The notes: generated by a model from the sequence alone, not told the origin. A DNA stretch of 64,000 bases from Purshia tridentata (GCA_003254885.1 QANT01008378.1:17429-81428), one strand, 5' to 3'. Shown: positions 1 through 12,310, counted from the stretch's first letter. A program made the numbers and translations.

Positions 1-429
1 AACTGTTCTTTAGGGAGGGTGTTACAAACGATATTATTTAGCACGCAACCGTCAGGTGGTAAAAATAATTAAATTGAATTAATCATAGATGTTGTTTATG
101 GAGAGGCATTAATCACTGCAGAGTTAAAGGAAGGAATTGTGAAATTTTCAAAACTTAAAATAAGAGGAAATGTAGCTTTACTGTAATGGTGCCTTTTGGG
201 TTGGCTATTATGCAAAGATTTGGAGGTAGTTTATAGTCAGTTTATGTAACAGTTAAGTGCTCCACTGATAGTTTGTTGGATCAACAATATTTAATGAAGT
301 GGTGTCTTCGAGAAGAGAGAATAGGACCTCTCCATTCATAAGAAAAATAGAGAGGGTCGGTTCTTCAATCCAGACGTTCCCGGAATTGGGAGTTTGCTTT
401 AAGGTCTGGATTGGAGAAGAGGGTCTTTT

Positions 430-500
430 TATTTTGGCCCCCGCCGCCGGGGGGGGGGGNGGGGGGGGGGGTGGGGCGTGCGGGGCGGTGGGTGGTGGTT
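430..500. other. Extreme G-run with an N, likely assembly artefact
   Basis: A CCCCGCCGCC stretch runs into an almost pure G tract interrupted by one N near 460, then a G/T-rich tail. Such composition is alien to the AT-rich surroundings. It looks like low-quality sequence beside a small gap inside an intron of the SWAP gene. No coding function is claimed. Confidence 0.6.
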
Positions 501-764
501 AGGCCTATGATTGGGGTGAGAGACGAGTTTGATTTCTTCTTTGTATGAATGTTATTCTTTGCAAAAGATTTTTCAGTTTGCAGGATGGAATAAAATTTGC
601 AACAATTTCATATCTCAGAGACACAAGTAAGAATATTCCTATCAATTTTACTCTCCTTTGCCTCCATTTTCTATGCCGGTTGGCTGTTGTGTATCAATGA
701 CACCACTTCAGGTAACATTTATATATGTAAGTATGATTTTGATATCATACTTTTTATGTCCAGA

Positions 765-3700
765 TACAGGTAATGATGCAGAGCTGGCTGACACTGGTGG
801 CTATCATTCTGTTGCATTTTCATATGGAAACTCAGATGAATTTGCTGAGCAGAAGAATCATGATGCTGACCCTGAATTTCGTCCAGCCTTTCCAGTGCCG
901 GAAAGCTTAATTCAACACCTTGTAAGCACACCTGCCCTCCTGTTTCCTATCTGTGTATGTGAAATTTCATATGACCTGGATATTATTGTTTGCTTGATAG
1001 TTAACAAATGTGGCCAGATGGTAATTGCTAAGGTGCATGTCTTATTCTAAGGCTTACAATGTCTAAGTTTCAGATGCTCGGAGCAGGCATGCAGTTCTTG
1101 TGACCCAAGGGGCTGTGCAGGTGGGATTAGGATGGTAGAAATTTACTGAATGTTTAATGCTTGCGAGCAATGGAAGAAACATATCTTTGTAGATTTATCT
1201 TGCTGATCTTCATGGTTATTTGGTATATGTGAGGATCAGAGGGTTTATCTTGGGGTTTTCTATTGTGATATATATTTTCTACTTTTCTTTTGATGTGTAA
1301 TCTACACCTGTGGAATTTTTCAGTATTCTGAAGGATGTTTTTTCTGTTTTTTTTTTTCTTAGCCTCCAACAGAAAAGATACATCAGATAATTGCAAGAAC
1401 TGCTACGTTTGTTGCCAAACATGGGGGGCAGTCGGAAATTGTTTTGAGGGTGAAACAGGGAGACAATCCAATGTTTGGGTTCTTGATGCCCGACCATCAC
1501 CTTCATGCCTACTTTAGGTTTCTTGTTGACCACCAAGAATTACTCAAGCATGATGGAAAATCTCTTGAAGAAGAGAAGAAAACTGATGGTGGGATTGATC
1601 AGACAGGTGGCGCATTGTCTTTGCTTGGCTCTGTATATGGTTCTGGAGAGGATGAGGATGGTGTAACTGAGGATGCACCTGAATTGAGAAAAGTGGAGTT
1701 TGACAAAGCTGTTAACGCTGTTAGTGGAACTGTTCCTCATGGATCAGAACAGATGGAATTTTCTGGAAATGTAGATGGGAAAAGTGATATTGTTTCCAAG
1801 ATTCCATGTCCTCGTTTGAAAGAAAAAATTAATATTATAAAACACAATCGTACCATTAGCACAGTTAAAGGTGGAGCTACAAGTGGGTTGAAGAAAGAAA
1901 GTAATGCATCTGGATCAATTTCCACTGTTGCCAATAACAGGTCACAGGTTTCTGCTATGCCTAGTGCATCCAAGGTTGAACTACCTATTTTGGAGCCACC
2001 ATCTGACCAAAAGAGAGTGGTGGAAAAAATAGTTGAGTTCATATTGAAAAACGGTAGAGAATTTGAAGCTGTTCTGGTTGAACAGGATCGCAAACATGGA
2101 AGATTTCTGTTCCTTCTGCCATCTAACCAATATCATCCTTATTATTTAAAAGTTCTTCAACAGGCTCAGGAGGTGCGTATCAGCATAACCTTGTTATGTC
2201 TTTAATGATTTTGTGCTTTTTGCATTATAATTTAATTGGTAAGCAGGAAAGAATTTTGTGGAGCATTCCTCGCAAAGTAATGAGGCATCTATCTTTCTAT
2301 TTCGTGTGCAGCTCCGTGCCATCCTTTATTATTAGCCTATTTTCTGCCTTTTGATATTTATCTGTGTACATTGTGCTTGCTACACAAGTACACACTAATG
2401 TACATTTTAATGAACAGTAAGAAGTTATTTAACTTATATTTGATAAGAAGAGTAATTCTCTTATGCACGTAATGCTTATGCGATTTACTTAAAAACTGTT
2501 GGATTGCCAACTTGCTTTGAAATTACTAGCAATCCAAAAGTATTTAAGTAGATGTGCAACGCACATAGGAGAATTGTTGTTGAGAAAGTGACATGAATTC
2601 ATATCTTGTGAGTTGCCAGTGACGGTTCAATTTATGGTAATTCTTTGAAGTTTTCTTTCAAAGTTTTTATTCAAATGCATATAATGGTCGAATTGAAATT
2701 TTGAGGTTCATTGCTGTCATTCTGTTTTTGCATCTTTTGTTTTAATCTTTGACTGTACCCCGTATTACTGATGTGTATGACTGATCCTTTTTCTACAGTC
2801 CAAGTTACCTGGCAAGGGCTTGGTTTCTGAGAAGCATGAGCCAGTGGGGCATGTAGTGGACAAGAAAACTGCTAAGGAAGGTAATACACACTCCTCAGGA
2901 TCTGCTGGTCATGATATTCCGTTTGATTATGACAGGAAAGAGAAATTTAAAATGGTAATTGGCAAGGCAAAGAAGGATGTACAGGATCCGCCTTCCAAAG
3001 CTAACCAGCCGCAAGGTGGAGTCAGTCTGGATGCAGCTGCAGCTATTCTTCAGGCTGCCACAAGAGGCATTAAGAATCCGGGTCTAGAGATATTCCCAAA
3101 ATCATCTTCAAGTGTTGTAGGTCAAGGCTCTAGCAATGAGGGTGGTCGAGATTTTAGCTCGGGGAGTCTACATACATCTAAACCTCAAAATTCCATTCAG
3201 AAGGCAGATCGTTCTGGGGAGCCTAACATTCCAGTCCCTGTTGCCAAGGCCATTGCAGAGACGGCTGCTCTTGCAGCTGCAAGTGAGGCTGACTCCTCTG
3301 AAGCATCGTTGACCAGAGAGCAGAAGCTGAAGACTGAGAGATTGAAACGAGCAAAGATGTTTGCAGCCATGATAAAAAGTGGATCTGCACCAATGAAAAC
3401 TGAATCATTGCGTGGCTTATCAGTTGAACCACCAGAATCTGGGGTTTCTTCATCAGGTAATGAGGTTGTAAATCTTGCAGCCAAAGAAAGAGAAGGCAGT
3501 TCAGTTCCGTTGGAAGTTAATATTTTAGATAAGGTTGAGGAATTTGAGAAGAGATATTCTGTTGATGAATGTAATGAGCGGCGATTAAAGAGGACCTACC
3601 GTACCAAATCTAAAAGGCATGAAGGAGAAGAAGAAGAAGGTGATGATGACAAAGAACAAGAGGAAGAGGAAGAAGATAAAAGGGGTCACAGGCACTCTAG

Positions 3701-4379
3701 GAAAAAGCGTCGGTCTCATCATTCTTCAGACCATAGTAGGGACAGGCATAAGCACAAAAGACATTCCTCTTCTAAAAACAGAGACTCCCGACGCTGTCAT
3801 AAGCAAGACAGTTCCTCCGATGAGAAGCACCGACACTCACGTAGGAGGCATAAGAACAATAGCTCAGATGATGAACATCAGCCTCAAGAAAGACATAAGC
3901 ATGATAGCTCCTCTGATGATGAGCATTGGCACTCTAAACACAAGTATACTCATGGTGATCATCAGAATTCTCGACATAGGCATAAGCACAGTGACTTTTC
4001 TGATGATGAGCATCACCATTTGCATCGGAGTTCTCGACATAGGCATAAGCACAGTGACTCTTCTGATGATGAGCATCACCGTTCCCAGCGTCGGCATAAG
4101 CATGATATCTCCTCTGAGTATGAGCATCAGCACCGAAGCAGATCTTCAAAGCATAGGAAACCTGGGTATGAAAAATTAGTGGAGCTAGAAGAAGGGGAGA
4201 TCTGTACAAAGTCGGATCAATCAAGAGCTAGTGAGGGTGATAATGCAAGTAGGGAAACTTCTGTGGATTTTTCAAAATTGAATCAGATGGGAAGAGCTCC
4301 ATCTCAGCCCTCTGGAGCCACTGAGGTTTCCGATGACCTTAGAGCCAAAATTCGAGCCATGTTAATGGCAACCTTGTAA
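765..4379 (+). CDS. SWAP/SURP-domain splicing factor (SFSWAP-like), 5' end missing
   Basis: Nuclear pre-mRNA splicing regulator of the suppressor-of-white-apricot family (Arabidopsis relative At5g55100). Exons: about 765-921, 1363-2172, 2799-4379, all with GT-AG introns. The second exon opens with SURP module 1 (PPTEKIHQIIARTATF, then the GDNPMFGFLMPDHHLH core and YFRFLVDH). SURP module 2 closes it (DQKRVVEKIVEFILKNGREF, then FLLPSNQYHPYYLKVLQQ). The last exon has an Ala/Lys-rich segment (LKTERLKRAKMFAAMIKSG), an acidic run of about 20 residues, and a long Arg/His/Ser/Asp-rich tail that plays the role of an RS domain, ending KIRAMLMATL. The N-terminal DRY_EERY-type region and start codon lie upstream of the window. 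A possible further exon at 584-625 with a good GTAAGAAT donor joins in phase, but I cannot confirm it by similarity. Confidence 0.9.
3968..4093 (+). repeat. 63-bp in-frame tandem duplication inside the SWAP RS/His-rich exon
   Basis: Two nearly identical 63-bp units begin at 3968 and 4031. Each encodes 21 residues of the form SRHRHKHSD-(F/S)-SDDEHH. Related but more diverged SSDDEH units lie from 3840 onward, so the tail has grown by repeat expansion without breaking the frame. Confidence 0.85.
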
Positions 4380-5470
4380 GAAAGGCACGATTGTAGTTTT
4401 TGGTTGTTAAAGAAGTTATCATTTTCTCACACGATTGTAGTTCCTTTTATTGTAAAAGCAGTTATCAATTTGTCATTATTCCATCTTTAATGCTAATACC
4501 ATTCTGATTCCTTTCGACTTATGGTTGTCATTTCCGAATGTGTTGAAACTGCTGAGTGCTTGCTGGGGACCAGGACATATTTTATGTTTCAAGTTACAGA
4601 GACCCATAAAGCATTTTAATGGAACAATCGGCTGAATTCATATGTAAATATGCTATGTTTTGAAGAAAGTCGGATCAATCAATAGCTAGTCATTTTGGGT
4701 ACAAAACAAGTTCTTTTGATCAAAAGGCTGATTGGCCAGAAGCCAAACAGGAATTATAGTGGACCAAGCAATAAGCATGCCCAACTAGAAATTAGTAAAG
4801 CAATTGTATGCATGTATCATGTAACAATTGTGATTTGTGACTATGGCATGAATTTTAAGAGGATGCCAAATCTAATGCCTTGTGTCATTAATAAGCATGC
4901 CTAGCCAAAAATTAGTTGTATTATTTAAACCTACGGCGCCTAAACTAAAGCATTCATGCATGCAGTGGTGAAGTTAATTAAAAGCTTTCAGACTACCCTT
5001 GCTGCCAGAACTAAGTGCATGCCCCAAATTTAGATACATTTTTGCATGGGAATTGGGATTTATAGAAACGAAAATAAAGAGGTATTATTTCTACAGAAAC
5101 TAATAAAATTAGCTATATTTCTACATATTTGATCGATCTCAGATTCACAGTGATCGACAACGTACATGATATTATATTGATAGTGTTGGTCTCTGAGAGC
5201 CCAGATCTAGAGGATAATGACTTTTCGATCACCTTCCCGTTTTCGGTGATGTACGTTTAAAAATTGAAAATTCATTCATAGTTATATATGGGGCTGAGAG
5301 AAGCAATAATAACTGTGAGTTGCTGGTTCCCCATGCATGCAGCTGGTTTTAATTAGCAGTGAATCGTTGGCTCCCCACGCCAGCTTCAAATAATATATAA
5401 TCGATCTGAACCAGATTATATATTATTCCTTCACTGCTACAAAGACGGAGAGAGAAGTTCAAGGATTAGA
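4380..5470. other. Spacer after SWAP gene: 3' UTR, then copy A of a duplicated segment
   Basis: The first 200-300 bases are probably the SWAP 3' UTR. A 25-bp piece at 4666-4690 repeats the SWAP coding bases 4208-4232 with one mismatch. From about 4755 to 5310 the DNA matches, with many substitutions, the segment at 10738-11905. At 5388-5427 there is a short palindrome with 14-bp arms (AATAATATATAATC). No gene is seen. Confidence 0.6.
4755..5310. repeat. Segmental duplication, copy A
   Basis: Same orientation and order as 10738-11905. Shared blocks include AGCAATA(A/C)GCATGCC, ATGTAACA followed by GTGACTAT, ATGGC(A/G)TGAATTTT, GGTGCCTAAAC or its variant, AATGAAATTAGCTATAT or its variant, and GGTCTCAGATTCACAG or its variant, then TTATATATGGGGC versus TTATGGGGC. 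Copy B carries about 600 extra bases between the two halves. Confidence 0.7.
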
Positions 5471-5529
5471 ATGGCTTCGCTAGTATTAGTAGCGGTTCGT
5501 CGTCAACAAGCCAGAGGCAGGAGTATATA

Positions 5530-5931
5530 CAGCAAGGCTCCATTGTGGGATTCTCACAAACTTCTAATTTGTGGGATCCCCTTGTAGGATCCATACAAGT
5601 CGTTTTGTATCAATCCGAACCTTTATTTGTTACATATTCATTGATTGATTATCTTTGCAAAATATTAGTCAAATCGGAAACTATTTATCTATCTAACTTT
5701 GATCAAACAAATGGACTGTTTCCTCAAAAATATTTGGTTTGTACATTTGTTTGATCAAAGTTAGATAAGCAAATGATTTCCGATTTGACTAATTTTTGCA
5801 AGGATGATCAATCAATAAAGATGTAAAAAATGAACGGTTCAGATCGATACAAAAAAACTCGTATAGGCCTCACAAGAAGGATCCCACAAATTAGAAGTTA
5901 GTGGGAATCTCACAATGAAGCCTTGCTGGAG
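5530..5931. mobile_element. Long-hairpin MITE (element 1)
   Basis: Two arms of about 190 bp are near-perfect reverse complements around a loop at about 5714-5744. Left arm begins CAGCAAGGCTCCATTGTGGG; the right arm ends ACAATGAAGCCTTGCTG. Flanks both carry GTATATA (5523-5529 and 5932-5938), a likely part of the target-site duplication. No transposase is encoded. The inner part of the arms resembles element 2 at 18646-19021. Confidence 0.8.
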
Positions 5932-6360
5932 GTATATATATATATTCTCTCTCTTATGCTTAATTGGTTTTGTTCTTGAAGATTATTGTCTGATTTATGA
6001 TTTGGCGCCCTTTTTCATATTCAATTTATATCTTGATCATCTTTACTATTTTGCCTTTTGGGTTTGGTTAATCTTTCCCCATATTGTTATTTGTCGAGGG
6101 TACGTTGGTTGATTAATTAGATTTTGAAGACAAGGTTTTTCTGGTTTTTTTTTTTTTTTGGTTCATTTACCTTGTGACTTGTCTCTGTTTGGATTCCTAG
6201 AATGTAGAAAAACCCAGAAGAACTCGAGGAATTGACAAGGTTTTGTTCTTCATTTTACTTCACCAAGTTCACTAATTATAACTTGCATTATGTCTCTGAT
6301 TTTGGGTTCTGTTCAGTTTTTTTTTTCCTTTTAATGTACAGGATACTTTTCCTGACATTA

Positions 6361-6475
6361 TTGTAATCGAAAGTTCCGAAGACGAGCAGATCAGCCAAGC
6401 AGGAAACATTAATTTTGGTTATGGTGGTGAAGATTGCATGATGTAATTGTACTCGACAGTTCAGAAGACGAGCAG
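6361..6475 (+). repeat. 86-bp tandem duplication carrying the SSEDEQ motif
   Basis: The block ending GAAGACGAGCAG at 6389 recurs ending at 6475. Both copies encode a hydrophobic pentad followed by SSEDEQ, but in different frames because the period is 86 bp. Confidence 0.65.
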
Positions 6476-6931
6476 AGTCAAGCAGCAAGACACAGTATTT
6501 ATGATTATGACGATGAATTAGTACCTGACATGATTGAACTCGAAAGTAATATTGTTGAGGAGCTTCAAGCTGATCATGAAGTGGAGTCAGTCAAAGATGA
6601 TTATGATGCTTCATCTGAGAACAATGTACAAAGTCTAGAAGAACAAGTGGATCTTACAGTTGATGGGACTGAATTAGGGGTTTCCATGGTGATTGTGTGA
6701 CTCTTATGAGAGTTGTAAAAAAACATACGAGAAAATGCCAAAAAGAATTCCTACTTTACATTCATAAACCTAACTTCTACTGTTCTACATATTGAAATTG
6801 TTTCTCATATATATATATGGTTTGTGCTTTTGTCGGTTCTACAGCAACGTGGAGATGAAGACGTTAAGTTAGTCCTGTTAGTTGCTCGAGCAGAAGTGTC
6901 CGAAAACAAGTCACTTCTCCTTGATGATTGA

Positions 6932-9900
6932 AGATGTTGCATCTAGTACTCGATCACTATGCATGCAATGCTTTTGTAAAGGAACCACATGCACTCTAGA
7001 TCTGGTTTGACTTGGTTGTAGTCTAATGCATGATATATGCCAACTGTCAGTACTAATTCAGTAGTTGAATGACTTTGTGTCTACCACCCACCATTTTCTA
7101 ATGGCTACAAAACATTTGATGCAATGATCTTTCTAGGACTACATAAATTCTTGATGCTTAATCACCAATTAAATCAATTGATAAGACTTCACAGTTTACA
7201 CAAACATATATATGGAGAGACTTTTCACTGATCAATGAAGTTTTTCAACTAAATTGATTTGAATCGAGGTTTTATAGTCGTGGCCAAACTATTCTTTTTA
7301 TTATCAACGGGGGAGGAGAATTTGAATTTGTAACTTTTTTCAACATTGAGAAAATATCACTAGACTAAGAATCACTTGGTTGATGAGGAAGAAAGGCTTA
7401 AAAAAGGGAACAAATTACAAGATCTTCATCGATCGAGTCTCAATCTATGATTAATTTGTTTGTATTTTTTAAGTTTCTAATTAAGTATATATCACTCAAA
7501 TAATTAATTCAAGATTTTAGTCAGAATTACGCAATTATTTAATGCATGAATATGAGGGGAAAAAAAAAGAAAAAAAAAGTAGTCTTTAATTTATGCCAAA
7601 CCATGCACGTACGTATACTAGTCTTTCCCAATATAACAATATAAGAGGAAAAAACATAAAAAATAAATAGACTGAGTAAATACAAAATGCATCTAGATTT
7701 TAGAGTAATCAACATATATTTGCCAATTACACGTACGGAACTAATATTGTAGTTATTGAAATAACCCAGTTAGAATGGCGTAAATTGTTGTCTGCACCAA
7801 AATTAGATTTTTCCTCTCCCAAATATATATAAAAGAAGTAAGGTCACAGTATTAGGAAAATAATGAACCAAGGAGAGAAATTAAAAAGGTCATGTTCATT
7901 TGTCAAAAACAGGACCAAAGTGGTAGTAGCCTAGCTAGCTAGCTAGCTAGCTATAGGCTATAGTATAGCAGGAAAGATGTATTAACCATTTACCTAACTA
8001 TAATTAAGCAGAAGGTAAGGAATTGCATGTACTACTCTATTAATCTAAACTGCTGCTAGTCTAATTAATCTAATTAATTCAAACATATATATATATATAT
8101 ATATATAATTGACTAGCACGGCCTATGAAAAGTATTGAATTATAGTTAATTACAAAGTACTGTTTGCTAAACACAAAGCTAGCCACAAACTTAATTAATT
8201 TCCATGTGGTGGTCGCTTTCCTGTTCAAAAATGTGATATTATTGAGCCTTATTATTTCCATATTTGGAAATTGGTCTTAATGTGTGAGCACCTTAATTAC
8301 GTAGCTCTAGCTGCTGCTTCATATGCATTTGTGGGAGTCTTCGAGTGTGACCACCCAATTAATGTGGGAGTCTTCGAGTTGTTAATAGTTTGAAGCTGTG
8401 GGGGTGGGGCTGACCTCTCACACCTACCAGCAGAGACCCTTCATCAATTAAGCTACACAAAGAACCTTGTATTTTCGGGTGGGTGATGATGAAGCAAATT
8501 AATTAATATTGATTGTTTTGTTTTTGCACTGCTTAAAGATTTTCTACTTGTTTTATCTCTACTCATTTCTGCTTGATTTTAATCTTATTTATGTATTTAT
8601 TATTCAAATGTTAAAAGAAAAAAGTGAAATAGATTTATTTTTGAACGTGAGAAGAGGTACATAAATTCTTGAATTATTTATATTACATATAAAATAAACA
8701 AAATTAGAGAATCCAAATTCCTATTTATTGTCCGTTCCATTCTTTTTTCAAGTGCCCCATTAATTGGGTTCCCTTGATATACAAAAATCTCATGACAGGA
8801 GGCACAACTCATGTTTTTCAAATAATATAGGATCATGGTACACAATTGGAGCATCCTAGCTCTTTTGTGCTGACCCTTTGAAATAAAACTAAATTAACAT
8901 AATAAAAAATATTAGTGCAAGGCTAATGTCCGAACTACTAGGGCAATATAGGACTGAGCTTTTGACAAAGAGATATAGTAGGTCTGCAGCAATATATTAG
9001 AGTTAAGTTATAATTGCGATATTTGACTAATTATTTGGTCAAGAATAAAAACCTTGAAGTACATGCACAACAATATATATAGGTTTTGGTAGAAGCAGCC
9101 CCCATTGTATCAATTAAACAGTATTAATTAGTAGCTTCCTTGAAAATAATGTCTTAACAGCTTGAACCTGCTACCTAAGAAAGAAATTAATAAAGGAGAA
9201 CTGGCCGGGGTTCTGGCATGCCGGTGTCAATGGTAAAAATGAATATGGAACAAGCTATAAATTTCAGTGTAAAATATTAGAGACTAGATTGACCTCAAAC
9301 ATACAGTTAAGTAATTTTTAAAATCATAGATAAATTTATCTTAATAAAATTGATTTGCAAGAAAATGGAGCCCATGTACTCATATATATGCTACATATTC
9401 CAAAAGTACTAAGATGATGCGAGACTATGCTAATTAACACTCATCTCCACATAGACTATACCAAACCATTATGTAATATAACAGTTACCATTTATGTTAA
9501 ACTTTTTTGGTTCATTACTATTATAAAAAAATTAACTATTTATTTGAGCCAGCAATTACTTCATCAGATTCTAAAAATAATTACTCGCATCCAAATTTTA
9601 GATATGACAAGAAATGGGTCGTGGTTGTTTTCCTCGTTATACATAGTCTTATAAAACCTTCACTACTTATTAGACCCTTTTTTCTTTTCTTTTTTCAAAT
9701 AAAGTTCACTATGAGTTATCTTTCCTTTGACACAAATGCAACTCTTATTAATTAATTTGGGTGATCCAACCCTCAACACGCTAGCCTCTTAATTTTAGTC
9801 ACACACCACCTTGGTCCAAAGGGCCTTGCCCCTCCTATATATCCATAAATTTTAAATTCACAATCAAAGGCATATAGTGTACTTTTTTTCTTCAATGTTA

Positions 9901-10737
9901 ATTTTCAGCTCTCTCCACTGTCTTATTAAATTCCACCGTCGTCACTACATCTTTTTTCAAGCTCTATAAACTTTCTTTCTTTAATATTCGACCTAACTTT
10001 AATTGGATCCCTCAATCTCATTTCCACTTTGTGAATTTCTGTGTGCGCAAGTAATTATTGCCACGTACTCTGAATATTGATCTTATTTATGTCAACACGG
10101 TCTCTCATATTATTATCATTATTTTTGTTTTCATTTGGTAAACAAGATTCTTGTTAATAAAATAGGGTAATTAAGCTCCAAAAAANAAAAAAAAAAAAAA
10201 AAAAAAAAAAGGTTTAGTCAAGATTTCAACCCTTTAGAGGTTTTTGCCATTAAAATATAGTTTTGATTGGTATTATGCAGTTGATGATGTTTGAGAAGTT
10301 GCACTTAATGGTTCGTTTGTCATCTATATAATAGACACATTTATTTAGTGACCTTTTCAAAGTCGTAACATATATAACGTTAACTCAGATATGTACCAAT
10401 AGGATAATAAAAAAAACCTTGGCATGGAAGACTATTATTGGAAACTCTAAAGTAAGGGTACGTTCAATTACACATTTAGCATGCATATAATTGTTTATTA
10501 TAATTAGTTGCAACAAGGTATAAGACACGATATAAGATATTTATGTTTCTAAACTGTAAATTTGAACCACATTTATATAAAATTAACATAATTAATAGTT
10601 GAATCCAAATCTGAAAATAGAAGCATATATATATATCTTATATTAATTGTAGACGCCTGGCCATACGCATAGAGCACCAAAACTTGGTAAAAGCTGGACA
10701 TAGTAAAAGCTTTGTAGTGTTGGGTTGATTTCATGCA
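6932..10737. other. Gene-poor AT-rich spacer
   Basis: No convincing coding region on either strand. Contains a CTAG repeat (7931-7952), an AT microsatellite (8085-8107), a direct repeat of GTGGGAGTCTTCGAGT (about 8333 and 8365), and a poly-A run with one N near 10186. The short open frames here have no recognisable family or codon pattern. Confidence 0.6.
7931..7952. repeat. CTAG tetranucleotide repeat
   Basis: Five to six uninterrupted CTAG units in the spacer after the small acidic gene. Confidence 0.85.
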
Positions 10738-11905
10738 TAGAGCACCAAGCAATACGCATGCCTGGCTGGACATTAGTAAAAGCTTGCGTGCATGTCGATC
10801 TCATGTAACATTGTGACTATATATGGCGTGAATTTTTCAGAGGATGCATGCCAAAACTTAATTTCTTGTGTCATTTGTCAACGTGGTAAGGTGTAAATTT
10901 TTGTCAAATTAAGATTAAATGAAGCAATTCAAGACAATAAGCCAATTATTATTACTATTTTTTCGCCTGTTCACATTTACATTTGACTAAACAAATAATG
11001 AAGAGGATAATGGTTTTATAAGGTATTATGTTAATTACGAGTTTTGATCTATAAATATTAAATTATTGTGTCTTATTCATATTACATATTATGTTGTTAA
11101 ACTATCAATCAAAATCATATACAGATATGATTTCACCTATTCTACGGTGTTATAATTGGTTTTTAACTGATAAGATAACTCGTACACCGAATATTTCTTG
11201 CAGAAAAAATCAAATTTGTACAAAATAATTATATATGTCTGCCCACAATTTCGGACTTTTGAGCAGATAATTATCTTGGCCAACTAATTAATCCCCTACC
11301 TACTCTCTATTTTAAATAAATAAATCTTAATTAAGGTGGAGCGATTGAGAGTCGAGTACCTATATATGTGCAAGTGGTAGTAAATTAAGGTGTCCAATTG
11401 GATCGTATTTTCTGATTTTCATACAGTACCTTTGAATTTATCAATCAATTACCTGTACAGTACTGTACATGAACATTGATATTAATCTTGCTATAAAAAG
11501 ACAAGTGACTTCGGATCACCAACTTATTAAACGGTGCCTAAACCATGCACGCAGTCATCAATTATTAAAAGGTTTCACACTAGCTACCCATGCATGCAGA
11601 ACTTAATGCATGTCCTCCTATTTAGACACATGGGATATAGACAAAAATAAAGATTAATTTGTTTAAAAGTTAATGAAATTAGCTATATGCAATGCATTTA
11701 TACATGAATTCAAGGGTCTAATAAGTCTGCTGCAATTTGCAATTGCATGTGGCCGGTCTCAGATTCACAGAGACAACATGAATGATATTGATATATAGCT
11801 TAATGTTATAGTCTCGATGATTCAGAACCAAGAAGATAACTTTTAAATTTCCCGTGATTTTTGAACAATATTCATTTTAGTTATGGGGCGGACCGAGGCA
11901 ATTAA
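10738..11905. repeat. Segmental duplication, copy B
   Basis: Diverged direct copy of 4755-5310, matching in two blocks (about 10738-10890 and 11520-11905) separated by about 630 bases absent from copy A. Just upstream and at its start, 10665-10790 holds its own partial tandem repeat (GCATAGAGCACCA twice and AGTAAAAGCTT twice). Unlike copy A, no coding sequence follows. Confidence 0.65.
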
Positions 11906-11971
11906 GAATCAACATAGAAAAAGTTAGAAGGTCGTGACTAAAAGAGATAAGGTAATATACGTGATATTTGG

Positions 11972-12002
<31 letters not shown>
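11972..12002. repeat. (AC)n-(TA)n microsatellite
   Basis: About ten AC units followed directly by about six TA units. Confidence 0.9.
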
Positions 12003-12003
<1 letters not shown>

Positions 12004-12310
12004 CAAGTTACGTCTTAATATTGTAGTTTTGACTTCATTTGGATGATGATGCAATGTTGTGCTACTTTGTCAATATACAAGAGGTGATCAAAATTAATAT
12101 ATTCATCAAGTTTAGAGTTGAGAGATAGAGACATAATTTTCTTAATGAATTCATATTGGTGAAGAAAGAAAGAGTATAATTTTGTCCTTACACAGATGTA
12201 TATATGCAAGTATATTTTAAAGAAATTAACCACTACATTCGCTATATATTCATCTCATGGCTTTAATTAATATTGTTAATCAATATTAAAAATGAAATGA
12301 TCGACTTATG

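Larger units (their letters stand above)
5471..6931 (+). pseudogene. Candidate small acidic gene with SUMO-interaction-like motifs, disrupted
   Basis: No known family recognised. An ATG at 5471 opens a short reading frame (MASLVLVAVRRQQARGR) that runs into a hairpin transposon at about 5530. Downstream, 6342-6430 reads DIIVIESSEDEQ and stops at MM-stop. An 86-bp tandem repeat of that segment then reads DVIVLDSSEDEQ in another frame and continues as an acidic stretch (DDELVPDMIELESNIVEELQ) to 6688. A GT donor there and an acceptor before 6845 would add QRGDEDVKLVLLVARAEVSE and a stop at 6931. The hydrophobic VIVLD/IIVIE core followed by SSEDE is the typical layout of a SUMO-interacting motif. 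The 86-bp period is not a multiple of three, so both motifs cannot be read in one exon. It may be a decayed gene, or one with an intron I cannot place. Confidence 0.4.

Noticed and set aside
3619-4179. 186-codon frame within the SWAP last exon
   Set aside because: It is the +2 reading of a repetitive RS/His-rich coding exon; repeats keep alternative frames open.
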